NCBI GenBank assembly: GCA_907165065.1
Contig: OU015551.1
Location: 682,001-746,000 of the forward strand
DNA: 64,000 nt
Direction of reading: 5' to 3'
From: Caprimulgus europaeus
Lineage: Eukaryota > Chordata > Aves > Caprimulgiformes > Caprimulgidae
Part shown: positions 48,501-53,592 of the stretch, piece by piece
Position numbering within the stretch: position 1 is the stretch's first letter
Layout: every line of letters begins with the position of its first letter
Notes under the pieces: model-generated
Told to the model about the DNA's origin: nothing
Database searches by the model: none
The model's input: the letters and a program-made list of their open reading frames with translations, nothing else
Position numbers and translations under genes: made by a program

Positions 48501-50590
48501 CAAACTGACTGAGGGTGCACTCACCAATTTATTTTTGAATTAAAATACCTGAGCACAAGGTATTTTACACTCACCTACAGCACTGGAAATCTAAAGCAGA
48601 CTGATGTGTTTAAGAATGAGGAGAAAACAAGCCAAGTCACCCGAGAACATCATTGCAAGTCAGAGACAGCAACCAAGGCAAATGGAAAGACTACAGAGTC
48701 CACTGACTTTCAGCAGGAGGATGCCAGTTCCAGAGAGTCTGTGTATTTCCACAAAGAACAGGCACCTCAAAAATGGAAAAGGAGGAAAGAAAACTACCAC
48801 AATGGAGCCAGTGATGCTAGAACGAGCAGAAGAGACCGGAGTTCAGAAGCAAGCTGATCTTGCTTGATCTTATGAAAGATTATATCACAGTTATTGTAAG
48901 AAGAAAAAGAGAACAGCAAAAAAATGAAGATGACAATTCTGGAAGGAGATATGAGCACAAACTAAAGAGATTAGCAGGGAAGGGAAGTCACTGGAGTCAG
49001 GAAAGGTTCTGAAGAGAAAAAAAGAGAAAAAAAGGAAGATCAGATGAAAAAGTAAAGATAGCACTACATCTTCCAGCCACCCCCCCTCCAGGCAGTCGAC
49101 ATAATTCTGCAGAAATAGAGAGTAGGGACAGAAAGCTGGAACAAGTCAGCATCCAAAGATGGAATAAACATTGGTAACTTGGAATTCACTGTTGAGCTTA
49201 ATGTTTTCCACTAGAACACAGAGGTAAAGTGAAGGGATTGCACGACTTCAGCCAGCCATTCCCAACTTCTGGTTCTAAAAACACAATAAACAATCAAAAC
49301 TTATTAGAAGGTTATTATAATGACAGTATTTACATACTGTCACTACACATTGGACTACTACCATCTCTGAGACCACTTATCGTGTCTCTTGGAGCACTGA
49401 CAGCTCACCCTGAGTTTGGGAGCCAGCAGTCCTGCATCACAGGATTTGTCAGATAACTTTGGTGGAACTATGTGGGTAGCTGCTTGCAGACTTCATCTTC
49501 AAAACCTACACCTACAGCAGATTATTTGCTTCCTGTTGTTTAACATCTAATATCAGAACTGCAATTGCCACTGGTACAGAGTTCAAATATAAGGAACAAT
49601 TTTTAAAGAAGGGGCCTCACACACTTTCATTTGGCTCCTCCCAGGAACTTCCCCCTCTTTCATTAGCTGAGAAGAATGATGAGAAACAACAGAGACAGCT
49701 GGGGCAAACTTGGTTTTGAGGCTTTGAGGGAAGTTAGTCACTCTAAAAGGTAAACTGTTGATGCCCACTGCCACTTAAACAACATTCTACACCCCTTGGA
49801 GCAGGACACTGAAATCCCACAGTAGTGCAGCCACGCTTGCCTAAGCCTCTTTGCAGAAAAACGAGCCACTACTTCTTTACTTCAGGGCTATTCAGCTTAA
49901 AAAAATCATATATATGTATTATTATACCTCCCCCAGTTTTACATAACCGCCTCTATAAATCCCTCAGCCAGAGGAAAGATTAACAAGAGCATGAATTAAG
50001 GAAAGATTTTACAGCCCAGAAGTTGTGGACAATGACCCCAAAAAGCGACTGGACAAGGAGGGACAAGAAGCGGCTCCGAACTCCCGGGGGAGAGAAGCCC
50101 AGCTCCCGCTGCCACGCTCCGGAGCGGCGGGGCTCGTCCCGCGGGCGGCAGGACGCGCTTTCTCCGCGCAGGGAGTGCGGCAGCACGGACTCGCCGCGGC
50201 CGCCGCCCCCGGGAGCCGCCGCGCTGCCAGCCCGGTGTCACCGCCCGGCGGGAAGCACCTGCCAGCGCCGCCCCGCGCTGCCCGCCGCCGCCAGCCCCGA
50301 GCCCCTGCGCTCACCCCGCAGCGCGGAGCGGAGCCGGCAGGGAGCGCGGCGGCCCGGCCGGGCGCTCCCTTTGTCCGGCCGCTCGCCCCAGAGGGGCCGG
50401 GGCACGGAGAGGCCGCAGGGAGGGGGCGCTCCCGAGGGCGGCCCACGACCGGGCGCGCCTCTGAGAGCGGATGGCGGGGCCAGGCTCGGGCCGGGAGAGC
50501 GGCGCGCGGGGCCGAGCCGGTGGCGGGGCCGCGGCCGGTACCGCTGCGCACCGCCCGCGCCCGCCTACCTTCGTTCGCTAGGTCCGCCAT
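470..50590 (-). CDS. RANBP3: RANBP3, Ran-binding protein 3 (whole coding span, 18 exons)
   Basis: RanBP3 is a nuclear cofactor that binds CRM1 (XPO1) and RanGTP, stabilises CRM1 export complexes, and is also known to export Smad2/3 and beta-catenin. Eighteen exons, read on the minus strand, join to 1737 nt (578 residues plus stop); human RANBP3 is about 570. Phases agree at all 17 junctions. Visible parts: acidic N-terminus (residues 27-92), basic [10 protein letters not shown] segment (115-124), alternative segment (133-156), FVFGQN motifs at 273 and 334, Ran-binding domain about 380-520 with the [12 protein letters not shown] and [16 protein letters not shown] blocks, and an acidic tail. 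The start codon is in a CpG island. Identity comes from recalled similarity to the mammalian protein across almost every exon, so gene identity is near certain; expression and isoform use are not visible. Confidence 0.97.
514..1347 (-). other. RANBP3 intron 17
   Basis: Bounded by GTAAGC and TTTCAG. No repeat, RNA or open frame worth reporting was recognised in these 834 bp. Confidence 0.85.
1348..1528 (-). CDS. RANBP3: RANBP3 exon 17 (end of Ran-binding domain, acidic tail, residues 505-564)
   Basis: A 181-nt exon with CAACTGTAG acceptor and GTAAGC donor, phase 0 to 1. It encodes [20 protein letters not shown] and RSRVEQEQE, closing the Ran-binding domain with its C-terminal helix. A shorter, diverged acidic tail [14 protein letters not shown] follows (human NEEDDSDDDDVLAPSG). 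Confidence 0.96.
1529..3381 (-). other. RANBP3 intron 16
   Basis: 1853 bp of AT-rich sequence with short A and T runs (for example near 2889). Nothing else was recognised. Confidence 0.85.
3382..3524 (-). CDS. RANBP3: RANBP3 exon 16 (Ran-binding domain core, residues 457-504)
   Basis: A 143-nt exon with TTGTTTTAG acceptor and GTGAGT donor, phase 1 to 0. It encodes [20 protein letters not shown] and continues [19 protein letters not shown] to VFLIS, identical to human over almost its whole length. This is the most conserved exon of the gene. Confidence 0.97.
3525..4154 (-). other. RANBP3 intron 15
   Basis: 630 bp of unique-looking sequence; nothing recognised. Confidence 0.85.
4155..4275 (-). 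CDS. RANBP3: RANBP3 exon 15 (Ran-binding domain, residues 417-456)
   Basis: A 121-nt exon with TCTGTTACAG acceptor and GTAAGA donor, phase 0 to 1. It encodes [20 protein letters not shown], then [19 protein letters not shown]. The WVERGRG block is the conserved RanBD motif that precedes a central beta-strand. Confidence 0.96.
4276..6155 (-). other. RANBP3 intron 14
   Basis: 1880 bp, AT-rich especially at 5560-5900; nothing recognised. Confidence 0.85.
6156..6265 (-). CDS. RANBP3: RANBP3 exon 14 (start of Ran-binding domain, residues 380-416)
   Basis: A 110-nt exon with ACATCTCAG acceptor and GTAAGA donor, phase 1 to 0. It encodes [20 protein letters not shown] followed by [17 protein letters not shown], differing from human at a single residue (AKV for EKV). 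It opens the RanBD1 fold, with the EVITGEE element typical of this domain. The acceptor has a weak pyrimidine tract. Confidence 0.96.
6391..7128 (-). mobile_element. CR1 LINE, 5'-truncated, with readable ORF2 C-terminus (intron 13)
   Basis: The minus strand carries the C-terminal end of the CR1 ORF2 reverse transcriptase with the family blocks [18 protein letters not shown] and [20 protein letters not shown], then [13 protein letters not shown] and [15 protein letters not shown]. About 174 codons stay open (6916-6392) before a frame break upstream near 6913-7010. The 3' end on the left has lost most of the usual octamer tail. It lies in the same orientation as RANBP3. Confidence 0.93.
7857..7959 (-). 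CDS. RANBP3: RANBP3 exon 13 (serine-rich acidic linker, residues 346-379)
   Basis: A 103-nt exon with TTTGTGATAG acceptor and GTGAAA donor, phase 0 to 1. It encodes [20 protein letters not shown] and [14 protein letters not shown]. The last 14 residues match human exactly; the middle is variable. It is the spacer before the Ran-binding domain. Confidence 0.94.
7960..8700 (-). other. RANBP3 intron 12
   Basis: 741 bp; nothing recognised. Confidence 0.85.
8701..8779 (-). CDS. RANBP3: RANBP3 exon 12 (second FVFGQN motif, residues 319-345)
   Basis: A 79-nt exon whose acceptor follows an uninterrupted run of T on the minus strand and whose donor is GTGAGT. It encodes [18 protein letters not shown], then QNMSERVL, essentially the human sequence. 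FVFG lies at 334-337, giving the protein two FxFG-like motifs about 60 residues apart. Confidence 0.95.
8780..11123 (-). other. RANBP3 intron 11
   Basis: 2344 bp. The acceptor end carries an A-run on the plus strand (8783-8796), the polypyrimidine tract of exon 12. No mobile element was recognised. Confidence 0.8.
11124..11227 (-). CDS. RANBP3: RANBP3 exon 11 (residues 285-318)
   Basis: A 104-nt exon with TTTCTATAG acceptor and GTGAGA donor, phase 0 to 2. It encodes a variable [13 protein letters not shown] part and the conserved [12 protein letters not shown] end, matching human [12 protein letters not shown]. The last codon is completed across the junction with exon 12. Confidence 0.92.
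11228..11771 (-). other. RANBP3 intron 10
   Basis: 544 bp, AT-rich; nothing recognised. Confidence 0.85.
11772..11891 (-). CDS. RANBP3: RANBP3 exon 10 (first FVFGQN motif, residues 245-284)
   Basis: A 120-nt in-frame exon with TTTCTTTAG acceptor and GTAAGC donor. It ends with [15 protein letters not shown], identical over this block to the human protein. FVFG at 273-276 is an FxFG-type motif like those of nucleoporins and of RanBP3 itself, and is linked to CRM1 binding in the family. The first half is acidic and variable. Confidence 0.95.
13102..13333 (+). repeat. 38/39-bp tandem array inside the LTR
   Basis: The block ATGGAGGTCCATGG recurs at about 13102, 13140, 13178, 13217, 13256 and 13295, giving six units with spacings of 38, 38, 39, 39 and 39. 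The unit core also contains GTGGAGCAGATGTCCCCCTG. The 39-bp units keep reading frames open on both strands. Confidence 0.92.
13399..13551 (+). repeat. 51-bp tandem array inside the LTR
   Basis: Three near-identical 51-bp units start CTGGAGCAGGTTCCTGTCAG at 13399, 13450 and 13501, followed by a diverged continuation at 13552 and a series of looser units with GGAGCAG spaced through 13800. The period is a multiple of three. Confidence 0.9.
15177..15287. repeat. 26-bp minisatellite
   Basis: About four copies of a C/A-rich 26-bp unit containing AAACCCCACATGTCCTCACA. The first three copies are nearly exact and the last is diverged (CACATAACC). It follows a related C/A-rich simple stretch at 15155-15180. 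Confidence 0.9.
16492..16595 (-). CDS. RANBP3: RANBP3 exon 9 (residues 210-244)
   Basis: A 104-nt exon with CCTTATTGCAG acceptor and GTGAGT donor, phase 1 to 0. It begins [14 protein letters not shown], similar to human VPSSGTNGVSLPAD, then becomes a Ser/Thr/Asn-rich acidic stretch ending SSDSEDK that has diverged from the mammalian sequence, as expected for a disordered linker. Confidence 0.9.
16596..17690 (-). other. RANBP3 intron 8
   Basis: 1095 bp; nothing recognised. Confidence 0.85.
17691..17783 (-). CDS. RANBP3: RANBP3 exon 8 (residues 179-209)
   Basis: A 93-nt exon with GTGCTTGCAG acceptor and GTAAAT donor, phase 1 to 1. It encodes [20 protein letters not shown] and [11 protein letters not shown], matching human except near the end (human KALSQTV). 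It is proline- and glutamine-rich and basic. Confidence 0.94.
17784..19253 (-). other. RANBP3 intron 7
   Basis: 1470 bp. The open frames near 18722-19274 show no family similarity. Nothing else was recognised. Confidence 0.8.
19254..19319 (-). CDS. RANBP3: RANBP3 exon 7 (residues 157-178)
   Basis: A 66-nt exon with TTGCTTCTAG acceptor and GTGAGT donor, phase 1 to 1. It encodes [18 protein letters not shown] and then APSA, differing from human mainly at ILIHG versus TLIHG. This is a highly conserved linker segment with no assigned fold. Confidence 0.95.
19320..20438 (-). other. RANBP3 intron 6
   Basis: 1119 bp; nothing recognised. Confidence 0.85.
20439..20510 (-). CDS. RANBP3: RANBP3 exon 6 (in-frame 72-nt probable cassette exon, residues 133-156)
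   Basis: A TTGACTGCAG acceptor and GTGAGC donor enclose 72 nt in phase 1 to 1. The encoded [18 protein letters not shown] plus NSDSEP matches the segment present in some and absent from other human RANBP3 isoforms. Skipping it would join exon 5 to exon 7 without a frame change and give a 554-residue protein. Whether the bird skips it cannot be seen from DNA. Confidence 0.92.
20511..23215 (-). other. RANBP3 intron 5 (upstream of cassette exon)
   Basis: 2705 bp; no mobile element, RNA gene or extra exon recognised. Confidence 0.8.
23216..23299 (-). CDS. RANBP3: RANBP3 exon 5 (nuclear localisation signal and kinase motif, residues 105-132)
   Basis: An 84-nt exon with CCCCTACAG acceptor and GTAGGT donor. 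It encodes [19 protein letters not shown] followed by LTQFPPQS, nearly the human sequence. PPVKRER is the known basic nuclear-localisation segment. R119-E-R121-T-S-S124 fits the RxRxxS consensus of AGC kinases; the equivalent human serine (Ser58 in the short-isoform numbering) is a reported RSK/Akt target. Conservation of the motif suggests the same control here, by inference. Confidence 0.95.
23390..23426 (-). CDS. RANBP3: RANBP3 exon 4 (37-nt small exon, residues 93-104)
   Basis: Acceptor GATTTCAG and donor GTAAGA bound a 37-nt exon encoding [12 protein letters not shown], matching human RSAGGSSPEGGED. It leaves phase 1 and is followed by a 90-nt intron, the shortest in the gene. Confidence 0.93.
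24104..24199 (+). repeat. First copy of a displaced ~96-bp direct repeat
   Basis: This block, starting CCATTTACACTGCATTTTGC and ending ACCTTGCTAGGATCCT, reappears 537 bp to the right at 24641-24738 with few changes. The 440 bp between them are not duplicated. See the second copy. Confidence 0.9.
24641..24738 (+). repeat. Second copy of a displaced ~96-bp direct repeat
   Basis: It starts CCATTTACACTGCATTTTGC and ends ACCTTGCTAGTATCCT. It matches 24104-24199 almost exactly except for a stretch around TTACATTACTAG versus TTACTTTTCTATTAATG. Confidence 0.9.
25937..26260 (-). mobile_element. CR1 LINE 3' fragment (intron 3)
   Basis: It begins ATAGAATCCCAGACTGGTTT on the plus strand, the reverse complement of a CR1 3' end. 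It continues through the CCAGCAGCAGGGACACCTTCC and CAGGGAGGAGCAGCCACAGC blocks. Similarity stops near 26260. 5'-truncated. Confidence 0.9.
29213..29790 (-). mobile_element. CR1 LINE fragment lacking its 3' end, next to exon 3 donor
   Basis: It starts abruptly at AACACTTCCAGGGAGGAGCA and runs through conserved CR1 blocks to about 29790. It closely matches 47769-48300, with roughly fifteen differences over about 550 bp. The terminal ~125 bp present in that copy are missing here, so one end was lost after or during insertion. Its right edge is about 80 bp from the exon 3 boundary. Confidence 0.9.
29873..30070 (-). CDS. RANBP3: RANBP3 exon 3 (residues 27-92, acidic/proline-alanine region)
   Basis: A 198-nt in-frame exon (phase 0 to 0) with a CTGCTCCCAG acceptor and GTAAGT donor. 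It carries the [13 protein letters not shown] block and an Ala/Pro-rich stretch ending in QLAG, which aligns with the human SDSGEEPRGEAEA...ELAG region. The region is low complexity and presumably disordered. A CR1 fragment begins only about 80 bp beyond its donor site. Confidence 0.94.
36518..36853 (-). mobile_element. CR1 LINE internal/3' fragment (intron 2)
   Basis: It matches the CR1 at 51380-51720 almost base for base, including GGGATGGGGACTCCACCACT and CCTCAGCCGGGAACTCAGCA. It lacks the terminal 3' tail on the left. The minus strand reads the CR1 C-terminal blocks [19 protein letters not shown]. Confidence 0.9.
38180..38280. repeat. 13-bp G-rich minisatellite (GGGGACAGGGTGA)n
   Basis: Almost eight uninterrupted copies of GGGGACAGGGTGA on the plus strand. 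The G-runs lie on the template strand of RANBP3, so the pre-mRNA would carry TCACCCTGTCCCC repeats. Every unit has a GGGG and a GGG run, which suits G-quadruplex formation on the template strand. It lies 434 bp downstream of exon 2 in transcript direction. Confidence 0.95.
38714..38769 (-). CDS. RANBP3: RANBP3 exon 2 (residues 8-26)
   Basis: A 56-nt exon with TTTACAG acceptor and GTAAGG donor. It encodes [19 protein letters not shown], almost identical to the mammalian segment, including an FVF motif reminiscent of the later FxFG motifs. It enters in phase 1 and leaves in phase 0. It is separated from exon 1 by an 11.8-kb intron, the longest in the gene. Confidence 0.95.
40321..40760 (-). mobile_element. 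Possible unclassified LTR-like segment (intron 1)
   Basis: On the minus strand a TTAAAAGC TATA-like box (40434-40443) precedes a 15-bp palindrome GGGGGAGACTCCCCC (40404-40418) and an AATAAA (40351-40346). This is the order found in retroviral LTRs, ending GGTGTAGCA at 40321. A 64-codon open frame (40657-40463) just upstream ends in a hydrophobic segment [16 protein letters not shown]. Neither ends nor a target duplication could be settled. It could be non-retroviral. Confidence 0.35.
41335..41502 (+). mobile_element. CR1 LINE 3' fragment (intron 1)
   Basis: Plus-strand CR1 end with GGCTGCTCCTCCCTGGAAGT, CAACCTGGTCTGGTGGAA and TGGGATTCTATGAAA at the 3' terminus. Opposite orientation to the other intronic CR1 copies. 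Confidence 0.92.
42857..43520 (-). mobile_element. CR1 LINE fragment (intron 1)
   Basis: It begins CCAGTACCACAGACTGGTTT and runs through the CR1 3' UTR and the C-terminal ORF2 region; the minus strand reads [11 protein letters not shown] and [19 protein letters not shown]. Several frame breaks make the ORF2 remnant non-functional. Confidence 0.92.
43922..44370 (-). mobile_element. Older diverged CR1 LINE fragment (intron 1)
   Basis: The blocks AGGTTGGAAGGGACCACAGG, TCTAGTTCAACCTCCTGCTC, CTTCTCTTCTCTAGG and TCTCTCCTCACAGGTCATG follow the CR1 order with more substitutions and gaps than its neighbours. It is likely an older subfamily. Confidence 0.8.
47643..48522 (-). mobile_element. CR1 LINE, 880-bp 5'-truncated copy (intron 1)
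   Basis: The longest CR1 in the window, from the 3' end CAGAATCCCAGACTGGTTTG through the ORF2 C-terminus to CTGACTGAGGGTGCACTC. Its ORF2 remnant is interrupted by frame breaks. It is nearly identical to the 29213 copy over their shared part. Confidence 0.93.
50569..50590 (-). CDS. RANBP3: RANBP3 coding exon 1 (start codon, residues 1-7)
   Basis: The exon encodes MADLANE, the same N-terminus as mammalian RANBP3, and ends after 22 coding nt at a GTAGGC donor, leaving phase 1. The ATG sits inside a YY1-like AAAATGGCGG block with an ETS-like GGAAGT just upstream, as in many short-leader housekeeping promoters. The 5' UTR length is not determined. Confidence 0.93.
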
Positions 50591-50599
50591 TTTACTTCC
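50581..50599 (-). promoter_or_regulatory. ETS and YY1-like elements at the RANBP3 start codon
   Basis: On the minus strand GGAAGT (ETS core, 50599-50594) is followed by AAAATGGCGGACC, which matches the YY1 initiator-type motif and contains the start codon. This arrangement is common in TATA-less genes with very short leaders and suggests transcription starts nearby. Confidence 0.55.
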
Positions 50600-50664
50600 T
50601 CAATCGCGCCCACAATGCATCGCGCAGCCGGACGGCTGCCACTGCCAGCGGGCCGCGCCGGGCG

Positions 50665-50764
50665 GCGCATGCGCCGATTTACGGCCGCTCCGTGGCGGCA
50701 TCGCGCATGCGCGGGTGGCCGGGCCGGGCCGGGCCGCGGGCGGGGCGGATCGCAGCGCATGCGC
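50665..50764. promoter_or_regulatory. Three NRF1-type palindromes upstream of RANBP3
   Basis: The perfect palindrome GCGCATGCGC occurs at 50665-50674, 50703-50712 and 50755-50764, that is 75 to 175 bp upstream of the start codon. This is the core consensus for the transcription factor NRF1. Three exact copies in 100 bp are unlikely by chance even in GC-rich DNA. NRF1 binding is inferred. Confidence 0.75.
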
Positions 50765-50898
50765 GGGGCGGCTCACGGCGAGCAGGCCCCTTGTGGCCCG
50801 TGAGGGGGCGGCTCACGGCGCGGCTGAGCTGGGCGGGCGGGTGAGGGCAGCCGAGGTGCTCTCTCCCTGGCTGCGCTCTCCCTGCGGTGACGGGTTCT

Positions 50899-51083
50899 AA
50901 GCACTGGAACAGGCTGCCCAGGGAGGGTGTGGAGTCTCCTTCTCTGGAGACATTCAAGACCCGCCTGGACGCCTTCCTGTGTGAACTCATCTGGGTGTTC
51001 CTGCTCCGGCAGGGGGATTGAACTAGATGAGCTTTCGAGGTCCCTTCCAATCCCTAATATTCTGTGATTCTGTGATTCTGTGA
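50899..51083 (+). mobile_element. CR1 LINE 3' fragment inserted in the CpG island
   Basis: It begins AAGCACTGGAACAGGCTGCC and ends with a (ATTCTGTG)n tail (51058-51083). TTCTAAGC occurs at 50895-50902 and again at 51084-51091, suggesting an 8-bp target duplication that partly overlaps the CR1 start. GC-rich DNA lies on both sides. It lies about 310 bp upstream of the RANBP3 start codon, on the opposite strand. Confidence 0.93.
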
Positions 51084-51086
51084 TTC

Positions 51087-51257
51087 TAAGCCCTCCCGTG
51101 CGGCCGGTCGCTCTCTGCTGCCCGCTCCCCGTGCACAGCCCCAGCGCCCGCGGTCATCAGACTGGGGCCTTTGAGACCGGCGGCCGCTGCTCTGCCTCGG
51201 CAGCGTCCCGTGGCGGCCGGACCCTGCAGTTCGCTCCCGGGTTTGAAAGGATCCTTG
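51087..51257. other. GC-rich remnant between two convergent CR1 copies
   Basis: 171 bp of CpG-rich DNA lie between the 3' ends of two CR1 copies that face each other. It is most simply the distal part of the RANBP3 island, cut off by the insertion at 50899-51083. No exon was recognised. Confidence 0.6.
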
Positions 51258-51765
51258 ATTCATAGAATCACAGAATCGTTTGGTTGGGAAAAGACCTTTG
51301 AGATCATTGAGTCCAACCGGACCTGTCCACTGCTGAACCAGATCTCTGAGCACCTCGGCTACCTGTCTTTTAAATCCCTCCAGGGATGGGGACTCCACCA
51401 CTGCCCTGGGCAACCCCTTCCAATGCCTCAGAACCCTTTCAGCAAAGAAATTCTTCCTCACATCCCATCTCAGCTGCCCTGGGCACAACTGGAGCCCATT
51501 TCCTCTTGTCCTGTCCCTTGCTCCTTGGTGGAACAGACCCACCCCCACCTCTCTGCACCCTCCTCCAAGGGACTTGGACAGAGCCAGAAGGTCTCCCCTC
51601 AGCCTCCTTTTCTCCAGGCTCAACACCCCCAGTTCCCTCAGCCGGGAACTCAGCACACTTGTGCTCCAGACCCTTCCCCAGCTCCGGTGCCCTTCTCTGG
51701 ACATGCTCCAGTGCCTCAATGCCCTTCCCATTTTCTCCTTTCCTTGGCACCTCACAGGTAGTCTG
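51258..51765 (-). mobile_element. CR1 LINE 5'-truncated copy upstream of RANBP3
   Basis: It begins ATTCATAGAATCACAGAATC, a CR1 3' tail in reverse, then GTTTGGTTGGGAAAAGACC and the same body as 36518-36853. The minus strand reads the ORF2 C-terminal blocks without an intact domain. Confidence 0.93.
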
Positions 51766-52845
51766 GTGGGATTTACTGGACAATAATCCTCCATTCTGCT
51801 AACTGCTCTGTGACTGTACAAGCCTTGGCCGTACCTTTCCTAGCTTTTTCTCCAGACTGAAGAATTCAAACCTTTTCAGTTCATGGAAGGCTGCTGCTCT
51901 ATCCCAAAGCTCAATGTTCGCCATTCTTTGTGCTTTCTAACTGCACACACTGCTCAAGATCTAGGTGCACCAAGGCTTTATATGGCCACAAAATGATGCT
52001 GTGTAGTGTACACAGTATAGGGACAGTAGAGTCCATAACCATACCCTGGTGCTCTCCTCTTGATGGTGCCACATACTTTGTCAGCTTCTTTGCCCAGTGC
52101 ACCTAAGCTCCCCTGCGTGCATTGATTAGGTCTCTACTGATTAGTAAGCGAGCCAACAGCAGCCTGCTTGGAGGCAGGCACCAAGAGATACACAACTTGA
52201 GTTTTACCCCTAATGATTGTGTCAGGGTGGTGGCACAGTGACAGAACAGCACACGAAGTGCCTGTGATACCGTTGGGAAAGAACGTACCCTTCTGCTGGA
52301 ACAACGTGACTTTGACAGATAGTTCACACGTCAGCTGGGCCTGGTCCAGTCTGGAGTCTAAACCAGATAAAGGGTAATTTTGAGATGCCAAAATCTTTGC
52401 AGTAGGGTAGATAAGGTGGTGATGCTGGAATAAACCATTTCTGTGGAGACAGAAGTCATGTAAACAGGCCAAGAGATGAACTAAGCATGCCCAAAAGAAA
52501 GTTCAGCTCAAGGGCGCAGTGACAAAAGTTTCGATGACCACCAGAGGAACCCTGAAGAGACCAGAGAAGACTTCAGTGTGCATGCAAAAAGGGCATTTAC
52601 ATATATTAATGAGTTCTTGGAAATTTAATGAATATGTTAATAATTTCTTGGAACAATAATTAATATCCATGTTTTGATAGGATAAAGCTTTTGTAGAGAG
52701 ACGAGTCGGTAGGTGGAGTGGTCCCCCCTGCATCTGGCACTGTAATAACGCCTGCTTCTTAAGACTACACTGGGGTGAAGAAGTTCATTCCCGATTTCCA
52801 TGACACCTGATCACTTGAATACATCCCTCACAAGATCATGAAGTC
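51766..52845. other. Intergenic, nothing recognised
   Basis: 1080 bp between two CR1 fragments. No gene, RNA or repeat was recognised; short frames on the minus strand are unremarkable. Confidence 0.75.
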
Positions 52846-52965
52846 ATAGAATGGTTTGGGTTGGAAGGGACCTTAAAAATCATCTTGTTCCAACCCCCCT
52901 GCCATCAGCAGGGACACCTTCCACTAGACCAGGTTGCCCAAAGCCTCATCCAACCTGGCCTTGAA
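52846..52965 (-). mobile_element. Short CR1 LINE 3' fragment
   Basis: CATAGAATGGTTTGGGTTGG, then GGGACCTTAAAAATCATCTT and CACTAGACCAGGTTGCCCAA, the reverse of a CR1 3' end. Similarity ends near CAACCTGGCCTTGAA. Confidence 0.9.
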
Positions 52966-53553
52966 ACATATCACACTGGTGTAGAGCAGAATCTGAGGGC
53001 CAGAATTCTGATCCCTCTGGCAAGTACTGTGCATCTAAAACATCTGGTTCAGCTGCCAGGAGAATTTTCCATCAGGAATAAAACACCAGGACTGTCAAAA
53101 GTCAGTAAGAATAAATGAATGGCACTGATTTATAAAAAAATATAGGATACCTATCTTTAAATCCATGTCCATTGTCAGCATTTGGTGGAACTTTTCTGTA
53201 GATCAAACAATACTAATTGGAGTTGTATAATTAGTAGTGCAAGCTGTATTATCTGTGGAACAAGCAACACAATGAGCATAAGAAATCCAGGTGGTTTCCA
53301 AAGGGTGTTAGTGACAGGTTGTTACCACACTTGGGGGACGAGTCATCTAGTTCAGCTGGACGCCCTCCTGGGTCTGGTACTCACCAAGGAAGGACTCTTT
53401 GAGGATGTGAGAGTCTAGGGCAGTGTTGGCTGTAGCAACCAACCATGAAATTGTGGCATTCAGGACCCTGAGAGGAGTGAGAAAGGTGAATGGCAGACTG
53501 CAGACCCTCCAAGAGAACTGACTTTGGATTATTCAGGAATAGGTGAGCTCAGC

Positions 53554-53592
53554 TGTTGCAGATCACTGGAGATGTTGGACAATCAGAGGCTT
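53554..53592 (+). mobile_element. 39-bp fragment of the 63181-type LTR
   Basis: TGTTGCAGATCACTGGAGAT followed by GTTGGACAATCAGAGGCTT matches the first 39 bp of the LTRs at 63181-63584 and 59781-60196. The remainder of the LTR is absent, so this is a truncated relic. Confidence 0.75.

Larger units (their letters stand above)
38770..50568 (-). other. RANBP3 intron 1
   Basis: 11799 bp, the largest intron. It holds CR1 copies at 41335, 42857, 43922 and 47643, an LTR-like segment at 40321-40760 and the 3' half of the CpG island. No additional exon or gene was recognised; the short open frames at 46600-46960 and 48600-48870 have no family similarity. Confidence 0.85.
50040..50890. promoter_or_regulatory. 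CpG-island promoter of RANBP3
   Basis: Base composition changes abruptly to very GC-rich with frequent CpG, in contrast to the AT-rich introns and intergenic DNA. The island spans the start codon, exon 1 and the beginning of intron 1. GC boxes (such as CGGGGCGGAT near 50741) and no TATA box fit a housekeeping-type promoter. GC-rich DNA resumes at 51087-51257 beyond a CR1 insertion, so the island was probably once longer. Confidence 0.88.

Noticed and set aside
50025..50900. Open frames of 193-291 codons on both strands at the RANBP3 start
   Set aside because: They arise from the GC-rich CpG island, where stop codons are rare. They have no domain similarity and overlap exon 1 and the promoter.
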